Part shown: piece after piece, positions 10,276 through 24,900 of the stretch
Layout: each line of letters starts with the position of its first letter
Numbering within the stretch: the first letter of the stretch is position 1
Notes under the pieces: generated by a model
Database searches by the model: none
What the model was told of the DNA's origin: nothing
Seen by the model: the letters and a program-made list of their open reading frames with translations, nothing else
Assembly (NCBI RefSeq): GCF_042242105.1
Contig: NC_092029.1
Span: 22,171,885-22,235,884, forward strand
DNA from: Pempheris klunzingeri
Lineage: Eukaryota; Chordata; Actinopteri; Acropomatiformes; Pempheridae
Reading direction: 5' to 3'
DNA length: 64,000 nt
Translations under genes and position numbers: made by a program

Positions 10276-13117
10276 TTATGAGGTGTCTGGGTTGTCCTCT
10301 GCAGGTTCAGGTGGCTCTTGTGGTCTGTACATGAAGGTGAGAAGGAATAAAGCCACATCATAAGAACACCAATAGGCCGTGTGTGAGGTTACTGCTGACC
10401 AGTAGCGGCTCTCCACCAAACCCTCCCGCAGCTCAAAGTCAATGCGTCTCTCCAGTTCCACTGCAAGACAGGAAATGACAGATCAGTACCCAGTGGCACA
10501 AAGATGATGGTCATTCTGAGAGTTCTGGTGGTCATGTTGTCATGTTAATGTCCGTGTATGTTTCTGAACAGTTCTTAACATGACTGACACTGGCAATTAA
10601 CAGTATGCAAGTATGTTAGGATCTAGACTCAGATCGTATAGAGCTGCTTTCTCCTCACAGGAGCAGTGCCTTGTGCTGAAATTGGACTTCAAATATTGAG
10701 ACTGACAGAACAGTATGACATATCAACACAAAGCATGTTCATTAAACTACACAGTCGGAAAAATCTGCCTCACACTTAACTCTCCACAGAAAAGTCTGTG
10801 TGACATTGTGTGATGTGACAGGTCCACTGATAAAAGTCTGCCAGGGTTTGTTGATGGGGGTGGGGGCAGAGAGATGTTGACAAAAATGACTTCTCGTGTC
10901 CAGCTGCAGGTAAAGTTTCTCATCAAAAGCACAGTACTTACACGAGGTGCTGTCCATGACAGCTGAGGTGGACTGGGACATGGCAGACTCCACCTCCCTC
11001 CTCTCCTCCTCTATGTCTTTGTCCTTCTCTTCGCTCTCAGTCACCGACGCTCCTTCCTCTCCTGATGTCACGTTGTCCACCTCAGAGGCTCCACCCTCAG
11101 AGTCTGACGGCTCCTCTTCCACTCCGCCCACCTGGCCACTGGAGCGGGAAAAGCGGGAAAACAGGATTCCCCCGATACCCTTTCCGAGGCTTGCAGCACC
11201 TGAGGGGCGTTAAGATTCATGCAACACATCATTTGTTAATTTCAAGTATCAATTCACAGAGTGAGCATTCCTGTGGAGGCTGCAGGGCCGACTGAGCCCT
11301 CTGGCAGGCAACACCTCTCTCTCACCCTGACCTATTGTATGGTGGCATGACCTGATCTTCAGATCATGAGGCCAGCAAGAAGATGATTTTCATCTGCTAT
11401 TAAATTACTCTAAAAAGAAAAGCTCCCCCAAACAAATCACCACCTTATTGTGGTAGGGGGTTGTGTGCCCCTGTGACCCTGGAAGCTGTATTGTCAGGGG
11501 TAACAGCCCCTGGTAGGCTCCTCCCAAGGCAAGGTTCTAGGAGAGATAGTTAGAGCAATTAAAAAAAAAAACCCTATATGAAGCGGGCTTATATGGACGT
11601 GGAATGTCACCTCTCTGGTGGGGAAGGAGCTGGATCTGGTGTGGGAGGTTCACATCTATGCACAGCGCCCGATCTGGATACGGCGGCTCAGGAAGGTAAA
11701 ACAGGACTTGGCTCAGGCTGTGTTAAGCAGGGGGTGATAGCTGCTGACCCAGACTGGGGATATCGTCGGGAGGTGGTATCAACACTTTAAGGAACTCCTG
11801 AACCTGACCAACAAGTCCTCTGTGGAGGAAGCAGAGTCTATCCCTGGTCGAGGTATCCGTGGTAAGTAAGAAGCTTCTCGGTGACAAGGCGAGGAGATTC
11901 GCCCTGAAATGCTGAAGGCTCTGGACATTGTTGGGCTGTCTTGGCTGACACACCATTTGAGTGTTGCATGGAGGTCGGGGACAGTACCTGTAGAATGGCA
12001 GACGGGGGTGGTGGTCCCCATTTTCAAAAAGGGGGACTGGAAGGTGTGCTCCAATCATCAGGGTATCACACTGCTCAGCCTCCCTGGGAAGGTTTACTGC
12101 AGGGAGCTGGAAAGAGGCTCTGAATGATGAATGATGTTGAACTTCAGATTCCAGAGGAACAATGTAGATTCCGTCCTGGTCATGGAACAGTGGACCACTT
12201 CTTTACCCCTGTGGTGTTGATGGATGGTTCATGGGAGTCTGACCATCCAGTCTGCGTGTGTTTTGTAGACTTCGAGCACTGGGGAAACATGGGGTCCCGA
12301 TTCCGGTGCAACCAGCTATCCAGTCCCTATATTACCAAAGTGAGAGCTGTGAGAGCACATTCTCAGTGGGTGCTGGACTCCGCCAAGGCCGTCCCTTTCT
12401 CTCCAAGATCCTTTAGAAAGTAGTAGCCAATCAGCTGTTTAATCTTCTAATTACCAATAGTCTATTTTGAGGACTTTCAGTCAGGTTTCACTCCCATGAT
12501 GCACTGGGCTCCTCTCTCCTCCTCTTCCTCTCCATCCTTCTGCTCCATGTCTCTTTAATGTCTGTTACTAACTTGCTATCTTCCCCGGAGCCTTTCTGTG
12601 CTTCTCTCATCCCTCAGGTTCCTGTGGATCCTGGTCCTGGTTCTCCTGCTGTGGTTCTCAGGTTCCTGTGGATCCTGGTCCTGGTTCTCCTGCTGTGGTT
12701 CTCTAGTTCCTGTGGATCCTGGTCCTGGTTCTCCTGCTGTGGTTCTCAGGTTCCTGTGAATCCTGGTCCTGGTTCTCCTGCTGTGGTTCTCAGGTTCCTG
12801 TGGATCCTGGTTCTCCTGCTGTGGTTCTCTGGTTCCTGTGGATCCTGGTCCTGGTTCTTCTGCTGTGGTTCTCTGGTTCCTGTGGATCCTGGTCCTGGTT
12901 CTCCTGCTGTGGTTCTCTGGCTTCATGAATCACTGCTGAGGATCGTCAACCACCGACACTTTTTACAGATATTAGTCCTGTTATTATTATTCAGATATGA
13001 ACTATTGTCAGTGCTATAGTTACTGTTAGTATTTTGGTTGCTGTTTGTTTTGTCTCTCTCTCTCTCTCTTCTGAGCCGCTCTTTATAGAAAGCGTCTTGA
13101 GACCTGAATTGGCACTA

Positions 13118-13196
<79 letters not shown>

Positions 13197-16100
13197 ATTG
13201 ATACCTATTAACTGTATAATGATTGAAAGTAAAGCCGCTGCTCCTCTGTGTCGTAAGGTCAGGATGCCTCCTCTTGTAGGTCTTCAGTACGTCTGGCTGG
13301 GAGAAGATCCAGGGAAAGAACCAGAACTCAGTGAGGAATTATATATCCCATCTGACAGGGAGTGGCTCAGGATCCCAGAGAAGAGCTGGAAAGCGTTGCT
13401 TGGGAGAAGGACATCTGGGGCGCACTGCTTAGCAGCATCCATCCAAGAAAATGGATGGATGGATGGATGGATGGATGGAAAGAGGTGGTCAAAGCAAGAA
13501 ACTAAATCTGACATTAAAGGAATAGTATGATATTTTGGAAAACTTGGAGACTTGTATTATAGGATTGGATGATGGATATGCCTCTCATGCCAGTATGGTG
13601 AATATGAAGCTGATTAGCTTAGCTTAGCACAAACACTGGAAGGGGGAAACACCAAGACTTACTTTGACATGTGTCTGACATGTAGAAAACACAGCTAGTA
13701 GTAATAGTAACAATGACTCACATCTACTGAATAAAATAAAACACCCGTCATCAGTTTATAATGTCCTATAACATGCTTTTAGTGTCCACTCTCCATCTGA
13801 GAGGTCTCCAACCTAACATCACGTGAGTCCAGGAGACTGGAGCTAATTGCTTCTATTGATTTGTTTAGACCATTCTTACTGCTTGCATTGCTACAATATC
13901 AGCAGTGCAAGCAGCTCCTATTTCCTTCAGGTCAGATCAGGTCCACAGTGAATACGTGGCTGCCATGACTGAAAGGGCAGATTTTCAGTCAGGTTTCACG
14001 TCCATCGCAAGTCTTTTCCTGTTTTTATATTTCCTAAATTGGTTCTTAACCATGAGAACAAAAACACCACTTATATTATGTTCTACTGGATCCAACATCC
14101 ATGCAGCCATACCCCTCCCTGTGTGCTCACCCATGATGCTGGCCTTTCCCAGGCTGGTGATGGATTCTCCATAGTGCCGTCGGGCCTGGGGTGGAGAGGT
14201 GCAAGGGCTGGGGATGCTCTCTGAGTCTGAGACAGATGCAGTCTCCTTCTGCAGGTTGAGCAGTGTGGGCCGGATCTGATCGTATGGTGTCGGGCTGACA
14301 GTGTTATACCTGCACATCACATCGACATCAACCGCAGCTCATTAAAACATCCTCATCCTCAAGTGGACATTCATCTTCAGTCATAGCTGGGTTATTTAAT
14401 AACAGACAGACTGTCACACGATAATTATTACTTTTTAAAGCTTATTAGTGTTTATTAGAGTAAAACCATTCTTATTTCACAAATAACAGATGAGAAGGGA
14501 GGGAGAGACAGAAACATAAGGTGAACTGATTCTCTTGATCACAGCATCTACTACTTTGGTAAGTTCACAGGAGAATTCATTAATATCCAACATATTATCT
14601 GCCATATACATGACTTGTCTTACCAGTGAATCTGAACGGGTGCAATGTTACTGTAGTGCTTTAAGATAAGAGGCTCCAACCTGTATGCCTGAAACAAACA
14701 AACACAGATGCTTTAGCATACAGGGGTGCTCACATCACTTCTTAGATTATTTCAATGTAACTGCCTGTTCTATTCAGTTGTGTAATACAGTGACAACACC
14801 ACTATATAACATGTTTGTAACAAGCCATAAACCACCCCTTTAAATCTGACAAAAGGCTGGTCATAAAAGTGGGTGATGACTGGTGAAGCAGGATAGTGAC
14901 AGACTCAGTTGTGGGTTCTGTAGCTCACCACGGGGTCTGTGGGATGGAATATGTTGAAGAGGCGTTTGCAGATAGACGTGGGGAGGATGTGGTCCTGCAC
15001 AACATTGTTTCCAGGCCGGATTCCTCGCAACGCCAAGAAAACAGCCAGAGGAGAGCCCATGCAGAAGAAATTTTCTACCTGCAACATTGAGTACAGGGTC
15101 AATACCACGTGAGAGAATAAGAGACAGCCCCCCCCATTCACATCCACATCAGTGAGTCTGCAATCTATATGACTGCAACTCCTCCAGCTGATTCTTCACT
15201 CAACTCCACTAAATGTGAGCTGAATCAAATGAAACCAGTCTGCAAAGTCTGCATCACTGTGCCACGCTTTTAAACTGGCTGCAGGGGACACCTACTGTTC
15301 ACCATTTTAAATGAATGTGCTGGCTACTCAGTATCAGCCTGTATCTGAAATGAGTAACTATAGCAACAGGGCAAAGTCAAAGCCTCTGTTTACAATTTAT
15401 TGAAATATGTTAACAAGCTAACTTATTTCCAACAGTGAGTGTCTTCTTTCAGGTCCTCATCCTCTGAACACATCAGGATGGAGACTGTAACACACAAGCT
15501 GCAGGAAGTACACTGCCCCTCTGACCTCACTCAGACTGTGGATCACATTCGCCATTCAACTCAAGTAGATCAAGCACCAACAAGAAGGAAGTTGGATTTC
15601 TAAAAATGATGGTTCTGGAATGTGATTGCCCCAAGTTTTATTAGGAACTCAAACTTTGAGTAGTTTTCTCGTAAGAGGTTCAAATATTTTGACCTCCAAG
15701 TTGTATGCAATGCAGAATCATAACATTTGTAGTTTTAATCTGAATATTTGTAGTTTGAATCAGAAGGGTTAGTAGTTTTAATGCAGTTCAATGATTCAAA
15801 GATCAGATTCAAAGGGTTTGTCCTTGTAATATTGTAGCTCGGTCACATGTAGGTAGACAGGTCACTGCTGAGAGATACAGAACAGTCCAACACTTGTCAG
15901 CTTTACCTGGAATTTTAAGGCTGGCACTGCAACACAAGATGAGGTCTGCAGACCCTGGAACTGATCCTCCAAGTCCCTCAACCTGGGATGATGAATAACA
16001 TACAGAGATTAAAGTGACTCAAAGAGATGATAGTGACATACTTGTTCGGCAGTCTTATATTAAAAGGGACATATTTTCCTAAAACCTTATGCAAGAAGGA

Positions 16101-19100
16101 GAGTAGACTCTAATCAAATCAAATGAAATCAAAATGTTACTTAATTATCAAAAAGAGAAACTCGTTTGATCATTGAGGTGCGACTCCCTGCAACCAACTA
16201 TTTTTTGCTAGTTTGGTGACCCCAAAGTCACGTAGTGTAAATCTGAAGGGTTCGGTGTAGAAGAGGAATACGTAGTCAGCAGGTGATACACAACTATAAG
16301 GATGTAAGACCAAGGTTTTAATTATAGGACAAAATTCAGGAAGAGATACTGTGCACTTGAAAACTTAAAACCCCTGGTACAAATGCCAGGCCCCTAGTAA
16401 AGAGTCTCAGAATGTTTCTACACCAGGATCAGTATTATCAATATCAATATAAAATTGCTATCTTTCACCATAAAGAAATATTCTAAAGTGCAGCAGTTTC
16501 TCTCTTCAGCAGACACTGAGAGACTCCCTTACCACTGATAAGCTTCATTACTGCAATGGTCTACTTTAAGCTACAGGTGTGCTGATGTGTGCTGACCAAC
16601 ACCACACACCTGTCTCACAGTCCTGTCACTGTTTGCTTGTCAGTTTTAGAATAGATGAGATCAGCCCCCATCTCTGTACTCCACCCTTGCGTCATGCCCC
16701 CGCCTCTTTTGGGTGAGCGGCTCCTCTAATTGAGCTGGTGGTAAATTCAAATTCAATTTAATAGCATGAAATAAGAACACTGCAACGCTTTTTTAGCTCT
16801 CAGGAGCCCAAATCCTACTCCAGTCAGGGAAACGGCCATGTCATGCTGTTGCTGTCGTTCTATAGATGAAAATAACAAAATAGGGCTTGATGAGTGGCCT
16901 TTCAGTCTCCCAGAAGCCACAGGCGTGTATTGCTGAAACAGTTTGTAATGAACAATAAAGAGTATTACTTAATGTAATATGTGACGATTCAAGTCCATAT
17001 AGTGTCATGATGATGGAATAAATGTAGCATTTAGACACACTTGGAATTTGGATTATTATGTTGATAGTCAGGATCTAAAATGTCTTCAGGGACCAGGCAG
17101 ATGAGGCTGTTTTACTTGGTATGTGTTTCAATAAACCAGGGGAGAAGCCAGCATGCAGCAGTCAGTGCTAACACCCTAACGTTAGCTGTAATGTAACAGT
17201 CATTTGAGTCGCGAAAAAGAATGAAGCGGCTTTTTGACACGCTGCTACTAGTTTTCCTGATGCATTTACAGCGCCTGTGTTCAGCCGGAGGAGGCTGTGG
17301 TCGTTCTGGCGGCAGTGACGTGACATGTGCTGGCTCTCATGTATAGATTCTAAGGTCCTTTTATGGTTGTTAAAATCATTCAGTGGAGTAGCGAGTAGAG
17401 TTTTTGTATTGTTGTATCAGTATTGTATTGGTAAGCACATTGTGTTGCAATTGATTTGATTTGATTTGATTTGATTTGATTTGATTTGATTTGATTTGAT
17501 GTGATTTGATTTGATTTGATTTGATTTGATTTGATGTGATGGGAATAAGGGTTACATTCTGGCTGGTCTGACCGTTTGAGTGAAAGTGATGGAGTATGGT
17601 TTTTCATCCACAGCCAGGTTCAGAAAAGGTGCCCTACTGGTAAATATGACCTCGGCAATAGAAAGTGTACAGGGACTGGCACATTTCAGGTCGACTTTAT
17701 GCCACACCAGATGTGGAGTTTAACCCCACCTGTTCCTGAACAACAACCGGTGCAGTACCTGAGGTGTGTGAGCCTCAGCTGCTCCTGAAGGTAGCGCTCC
17801 TCATCGCTCGGCCAGCGGACCTTCGTCTCCTCCGGGTCCGGTGCTTCTTGATGATGAAAGCGCACAGGGTCCCAGCCCGTCATAATGTCAAAGGTGATGA
17901 CGCAGCCCAACGAGTGTGACACTATGGACACCTTCCCATTTTTCTCAAAGTCTGGATTCCGTGAGCAGAAGAGTGAGTACAGACGATTGAGCTCCAGAGT
18001 CAAACCCCTGGTGATCTATGCACACACACGGACACACAACAACACACACAGAGAGGTTTGTGAGGTACAAGCCTCTGATGCTACTTTTAACAGCTTCAAT
18101 GAGATTGTTAGATTAGTTTATGTTTGATGCTCCATAGTCTTGATGAATTATTTCACAGTGAGGCAGTTGAGCATAATTTAGTGTTATACATTCATGTTGG
18201 ATTAAAACACTTTAAGATTTAGGTGTGAGTGAGCAGAGTTGGTCCAGACTCATGTGATAAACGCTCCCAAACCGCCAGAGGGGTGTCAAAGTGTAGCAGC
18301 ACAGCTGTGAGGAGACAGAATGAGGCTGGATGTGTGTCTGTAAGACACATCTGTAGTCACCTCGTCTCTGTACAGAGGGCTGGTGTAGTACATGATGTCC
18401 ATGGCACTGCTGTTCAGCATGTCTCTGAGACCTCGCACTTTGTCTGGGGTGATGGAGTCCACCGTGTCTGCAAGGAGGACATACAAGCACATCCCACAGG
18501 AAAAAGGCTTTTTTATACTCTTTCATACCCTGATGACTCTGATCTAAACACATATCTTACTGTGACCATGATGTTCATGATGACTTTTCATAGTCACAGA
18601 CTTGTGACCTCTGGCCACTCAGAATGTCACCTTACACAACCTTTTAGTCCATGACAAGGTATCGCAAAGACCTAAGGACCAACTTTCAGTGAAAACAGGG
18701 GTGGGTATTCATGGTCCCCAGAGGCTGTACCAGTGTCTCTTTCTCTAACCCAGTGGCTCCCGACCCTGGCCCTGGGGGCTCACTGCCCTGCATGCTGCCC
18801 TGCTCAGACAGCCAACCCTCACCCTTCCCACTTTCACCCACACATCATAAAATCTGCTGATAAAACTCCTCCTGCCCCCAAGGGGGTAAACCCAGTGAGC
18901 CTTTTCCTGACCACTTAGTTCAGAGAGACATCCAACACTTTTGGACACCTCCCAGCAGGCATGGCTTGTTTTCCAGCAGCTGAACACCAGTGTTTCCTGC
19001 CAACAGTTACACTGTGGACAGAACATGTAACGTTTATGTGTTACATAGTGGTAACCATGGTTACCATGTCATTGGTCTGGCTTTACCTAATACTGAATGA

Positions 19101-20930
19101 ATCAGATGTGAGCCTGCTGTTTTCAAAGGTGGTAAGACGGGTCAGTACAGAATACTGTAAGTAGGCTTTTTACCTGCCAGTCACTGTCACAGACCCTGGC
19201 AGACCATAATGCCACTGCACACCTCCTGTGGAGAGACAGCTTTGTGTTGTTGATGTACCATACCTCCATCCAGAGCCAGTTTTGACCTCCACTCCACAGG
19301 AAGGAACTCTACATGCTCTGTGGTGCGATCAGAAAAGTGCTTCTCCTCCATCTTTCTCGCAGCGTCTCTCATCCTGCACACAAAACAAAGCAATGACTTC
19401 AGGGATTATTCTCATTCTTTTTTCCATTCTCTGTGCTCCCACTGTGTCTCACATGCTGGTGTTCCTGATGATGCGGCCCTGGTCCATCTTCTGGCCAATG
19501 CCGTGCACCACAAAGACGATGTGTGTTGTTTCAGGTGGTGTGTCCTCAGGTGCCGCCTCCTCCATATAACCCCGATGGAGACGTGTGCCACTGCTGGATG
19601 CTGGCGACATGAGAGGGATAGTCACTACCTTAGCTGATGTGTTTCACAGCAGTGAGTCTGTCTTTAGATTTCTGACACTGTCAGCTAAGAACTTCTAGAC
19701 TGCTGTGGTCAAACCATTTTAACGACAAGGCAAATGTTACCTTCTTTCTGAAACTCAACATCACCAAGCTAACCATGTCACATGTTCATATATGGCCCTG
19801 ATTTTCAGATTGCCCATTTATGCTGGTCATACTGCACGGAGCAGTGAGAGGGCACCATAGACGTTGAAAGTTGTAACCTACAAAATGTAGTAACACTTAC
19901 AGTACTGTGCAAAAGTCTTAGGCCAGTGTGAAGAAATGCTGTAAAGTAAGAATGCTTTCAAAAATATAAAATTTCAATGTTTCTTTTTAACGATTTACAA
20001 AGTGCAAAGTGAGCGAACAGAAGGAAAATTCAAATCAAATCAATATTTGGTGTGACCACCCTTTCTAGGTACACTTGCACAAAGTCAGGGATTTTGTAGC
20101 ATCATAGTCAGGTGTGTGATTAACCAGTTATACCAAACAGGTGCTGATGACCATCTATTTCATATGAAGGCTTCATTAACTGAAACACAAACAGCTGTAG
20201 GAGGATTAAAACTGGGGGAGGAACAGCCAAACATGGCCATGAGACTCAACTATGTATGAAAACAGGAAATGGGGAGCAGGAACATGGCAGCAGGTGCTCT
20301 GGACCGATGAGTCAAACTTTGAAATATTTGGCTGCAGCAGAAGGCCGATTGTTCACTGAAGGGCTGGAGAGCAGATCAATACTGTGAGTGTCTGCAGACA
20401 GCAGTGAAGCTGCTAGAGGCTCCTTATAAGTCTGGGGTGAGATGGGAGCCCTTATTTTCTGTTGATGCTATCTTGTTGCCATATTTCATACCTTCTAGTG
20501 TAAAGGTGTATTTCTGTCTATGCAAAAAAGACTATGTATCTTTTAAGTTGCCTCTTTACTCCACTTTTCTTCCTGCTTCAAATAAACACTGGCTGTGTTC
20601 AGAATCACACTCTAATGAACTATTCATCTTGAAATGATGTCTACTTGACTGTGTTTCAGCTGTATAAGGATTCATTTCTAAGTATGTAGCGTGAATGTAC
20701 TCATCATACTGAACTGTACAGTTCTAACAGCACAGTGTGGCTGCTGAGAGGCTGGTTGGATACAATTATTAAGAATGATGGCAAATAGTGATACGTGGAT
20801 CATGTACACAGAAATCATCCACCAACAGCCAACAGAATGGATCCTTTGGTCAAATGTAGCCCCCTCCACCGTCCCTGTAGGGTGGATTTCTTCTGAAATT
20901 ATGTTAAGCAGAGCAGCAGCTCAGTCTGGG

Positions 20931-20989
<59 letters not shown>

Positions 20990-21911
20990 AACTTTTGGAT
21001 GTAATTACCATTAGATCCTGACTGATCCTGTCTGCGTGTCTGGAGATTTAAATAATCCATAATTTTAAGGTGCTTCGTGTGTAAATGTGCACAGCATCTC
21101 TTTAATGGGGAGGCGTGCTGATTGTTTCTGATGGAGGGGGGGGGGGGGTCGCTGCAGGTTTAATATCTTCCTCATTAGTGACGTGTTATTTCATCCACAC
21201 TCAACCATCCACTGTTAATCAGTATGTTAAATCCTGAGGATGCAGTGTCTGTGCATCAGGCGCTGCTCAGCATGTTGCTGTTGACTTTTCCAAACGTCAT
21301 TTTTCAGTGCTGTGAGCACCACAGACAACGTTTTTGTAATTTGTGCGAACTGAGTCTTTAATGCTGATGTTCAGCTCAGAAAGACTACATTCAACAACCA
21401 TCAGGCTTGTAGAGATAAAATGGCCGTACAAGAGAAAGCAGCAGTAAACCACGCTCCAATGGAAGCCATGTGTCAGATGTAAAATACATTCTGGAATATT
21501 CCTGTAAACTGACACGTTTGTTAAACTCTCCAATAAAAGGTCATTTTTAAAAACTGAAACTGCTCTCCTCCCCTTACCCACACCTCCCTGTCTGCACTAT
21601 AGTTTTGGTTCCCGGGGGCTAACTCCTGCTGTAGGAGACATGTCAGCACTGGTTAAACATCCCATCACATCTCCCCTCTTGTTTGTTTTTCCATGTACCT
21701 TTGGAGAAGCCCAGTTTCTGAGTGACGGTGCGTGCAATTTTGGAGGTGGTGGCGTCGCTGTACAGGTACACTTCGTCCACACTGTGCCAGTCCACGTGAC
21801 TCCTGCTCAGCTTTGCACTGTGGATGGCTGGGAGACACTCACTCAGTGATTAACAGCAAATGACACACTTCATCCAGCAAAATTAATTTAGCTTTCCCCA
21901 CAAGTGTGTGT

Positions 21912-21970
<59 letters not shown>

Positions 21971-24900
21971 TGTGAGTGTGTGTGTGTGTGAGTGAGTGAG
22001 TGTGAGTGTGACACTCCATAGCAGTGAAGTCCATTTACAAAAGTCAGACAGTGTGTACACACACTCCTCCTCTCTCAGGTGAGCTTCCTACTGGTTCAGC
22101 TGGAGTCAGCTAAAATAACATCACCTGACTTGTTTTGTGGCCTTGTTCTGAATGGCAGTGTTAACCCTCCACCCACCCCCTCCCCCACGGGCACCACACA
22201 CATGCATGTACACACAGTTACCTATTCACAGCACCTGCAGCCTCTATACACACACACACACACACACTCAACAAATCACCCGCCTTTATCCTCCTCGTCT
22301 GGCACACACACATATACCTCTCCCCGTCTACTTCCTACGTTCCTTACCATCCTTGCTGTCCACTGTGGTGGTCACCACCTCCATCTCGTAGGTGTCCCTC
22401 ATCTGTTGCCCCCGGAAGCGGATGAGGTGCTCCATCTCGATGAGATCACTCTCGTCTTCCTCCAGGGGAAGCCAGGTCCCATCAATGAACCACTGGCCCC
22501 TCATCACAGGAATGCGGTCTTGCTCTGAAGGTGACCACATGACGAAAGGTTGTGCCTTATTTACTTCTCTCTCTTAAACAAAGTCCAGCAAACACACACA
22601 CTTTAAATAAAAGGAGGGAACATGAAGAGATGGAAAGATAGATAGCGGGAACATAAAGTTAAAACAGTGAATACGAGTTAGTTTAGAAATAAAAATGATG
22701 TCAAAGACAGAACAGGAGCAGGGATTGAAAACAGTACAATGTGAAACTGTGCTGTCCAGTTTACTGCCACCATCAGGTCTATTAGTGGTTACACTGCATT
22801 AGTAATAACAGTGGAACTAAAACTATTTGACATTATAGTGTTGCTGGTGGGACCAGCTGCATGCAGGATGTTCCTCATGCTAAGACTATGTGTGTGTGTG
22901 TGTGTGTGCGTGTGTGTGTGTGTGTGTGTGTATGTGTCATCAGTCAATCAATATGTCTATAAACTGCAGCTTCTCCACGGTGATGTCGTGAGCTCTAAGA
23001 ATTTTAGATTTTTGACAATTTTCTGACATTTTATTTCCCTATTGATTAAAAAACGAATGATAATGAAAATATTGTTACATTTGACTACATCAGCTACTGA
23101 TGCTGGTAGGGTGCTAGTGATGCTGGTAGGGTGCTACTGATGCTGGTAGGGTGCTAGTGATGCCTCTAGGGTGCTACTGATGCCGATAGGGTGCTGCTGA
23201 TGCCGATAGGGTGCTACTGACGCCGGTAGGGTGTTACTGATGTGGGTACGGTGCTAGTGATGCCTGTAGGGTGCTACTGATGCCGGCAGGGTGCTACTGA
23301 TGCGGGTAGAGTGTTACTGATGCGGGTAGGGTGCTAGTGGTGCCTGTAGGGTGCTACTGATGCCTGTAGGGTGCTAGTGATGCCTGTAGGGTGCTACTGA
23401 TGTGGGTAGGGTGCTAGTGATGTCTGTAGGGTGCTACTGATGTGGGTAGGGTGCTAGTGATGCCTGTAGGGTGCTACTGATGTGGGTAGGGTGCTAGTGA
23501 TGCCTGTACGGTGCTACTGATGCCTGTAGGGTGCTACTGATGCCTGTAGGGTGCTACTGATGCAGGTAGGGTGCTACTGATGCCTGTAGGGTGCTACTGA
23601 TGCCTGTAGGGTGCTACTGATGCCGGTAGGTGCTACTGATGCCGGTAGGGTGCTACTGATGCCTGTAGAGTGCTACTGATGCCTGTAGGGTGCTAGTGAT
23701 GTCAGTAGGGTGCTACTGATGCCGGTAGGGTGCTACTGATGCCTGTAGGGTGCTAGTGATGCCAGTAGGGTGCTACTGATGCCGGTAGGGTGCTACTGAT
23801 GCCTGTAGGGTGCTAGTGATGTCAGTAGGGTGCTACTGATGCCTGTAGGGTGCTACTGATGCCTGTAGGGTGCTACTGATGCCTGTAGGGTGCTACTGAT
23901 GCCGGTAGGGTGCTACTGATGCCTGTAGGGTGCTAGTGATGCCTGTAGGGTGCTACTGATGCCTGTAGGGTCCTAGTGATGCCTGTAGGGTGCTACTGAT
24001 GCCTGTAGGGTGCTACTGATGCCGGTAGGGTGCTACTGATGCCTGTAGGGTGCTAGTGATGCCTGTAGGGTGCTACTGATGCCTGTAGGGTCCTACTGAT
24101 GCCTGTAGGGTGCTACTGATGCCTGTAGGGTGCTACTGATGCCGGTAGGTGCTACTGATGCCTGTAGGGTGCTACTGATGCCTGTAGGGTGCTACTGATG
24201 CCTGTAGGGTGCTACTGATGCCGGCAGGTTATTAGCAGTGCTAATAACAGCTCTATCATCACGGACAGAAATCATTGACATGCTCACGGTTCCAGTAAAC
24301 GGGGTAGCATTCCTTCTCCCGGATGTCCACTTCATACAGCCCCCCTCTCACACACACTGCCTCCACGCTGATGCTGATGTCGTCCGGGTCCTTGATCTCC
24401 TCTGACACCGAGCGCCGCAGCCCTCCGGCCCGCTGCCCGCACGTCTCCGCCCGGACACCCCCACCGTCCACCGCCCCGGTGTCAGGCTGGATGTCGCCGG
24501 ACCTGGCTGCCTCCTTCCCCTCGGGCTCGGCGTCGGACGGGGGGGCGGAGGCGGTCCTGACCTTGTCGGGGTTCTGCTCACAGAACCTCCGATAGACGAC
24601 CTCGATTTTCAAAGAGTCGTGCCCGACGAACGGCTTCCACGTCCGCTTGTCCTCCTTGTAGAACCAGCGGACCTCCTCCGGCCCCAGCTCGGTGACGAAC
24701 TCCCCGCGGTGCCTGGAGCTGTTCGACCGTATGCGCTTCTTGGTGGTGACGTTCCCGTCACTTTCGGTGTAATTTGGGTCGATGGACAGATACGATGAGG
24801 CCGAATATTCCTCCCCAGGCAGGCCCAACATCATGCCATCCTGGGATAACCGGTGCGAGTCTCCCCGTAACAGCGGCAGGTGTCTGTCCAAGTCGGGCTC

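Noticed and set aside
12558-13019. 153- and 116-codon frames in the 12.6-13.0 kb region
   Set aside because: They are produced by the 44-bp tandem repeat in a LINE 3' end and have no protein homology.
21839-22060. Thr/His-rich minus-strand frame
   Set aside because: It is (GT)n microsatellite translation in a ddhd1 intron.
23093-24228. Regular repeat array considered as a CRISPR-like array
   Set aside because: There are no unique spacers; units are head-to-tail with point variants, in an intron of a vertebrate gene.
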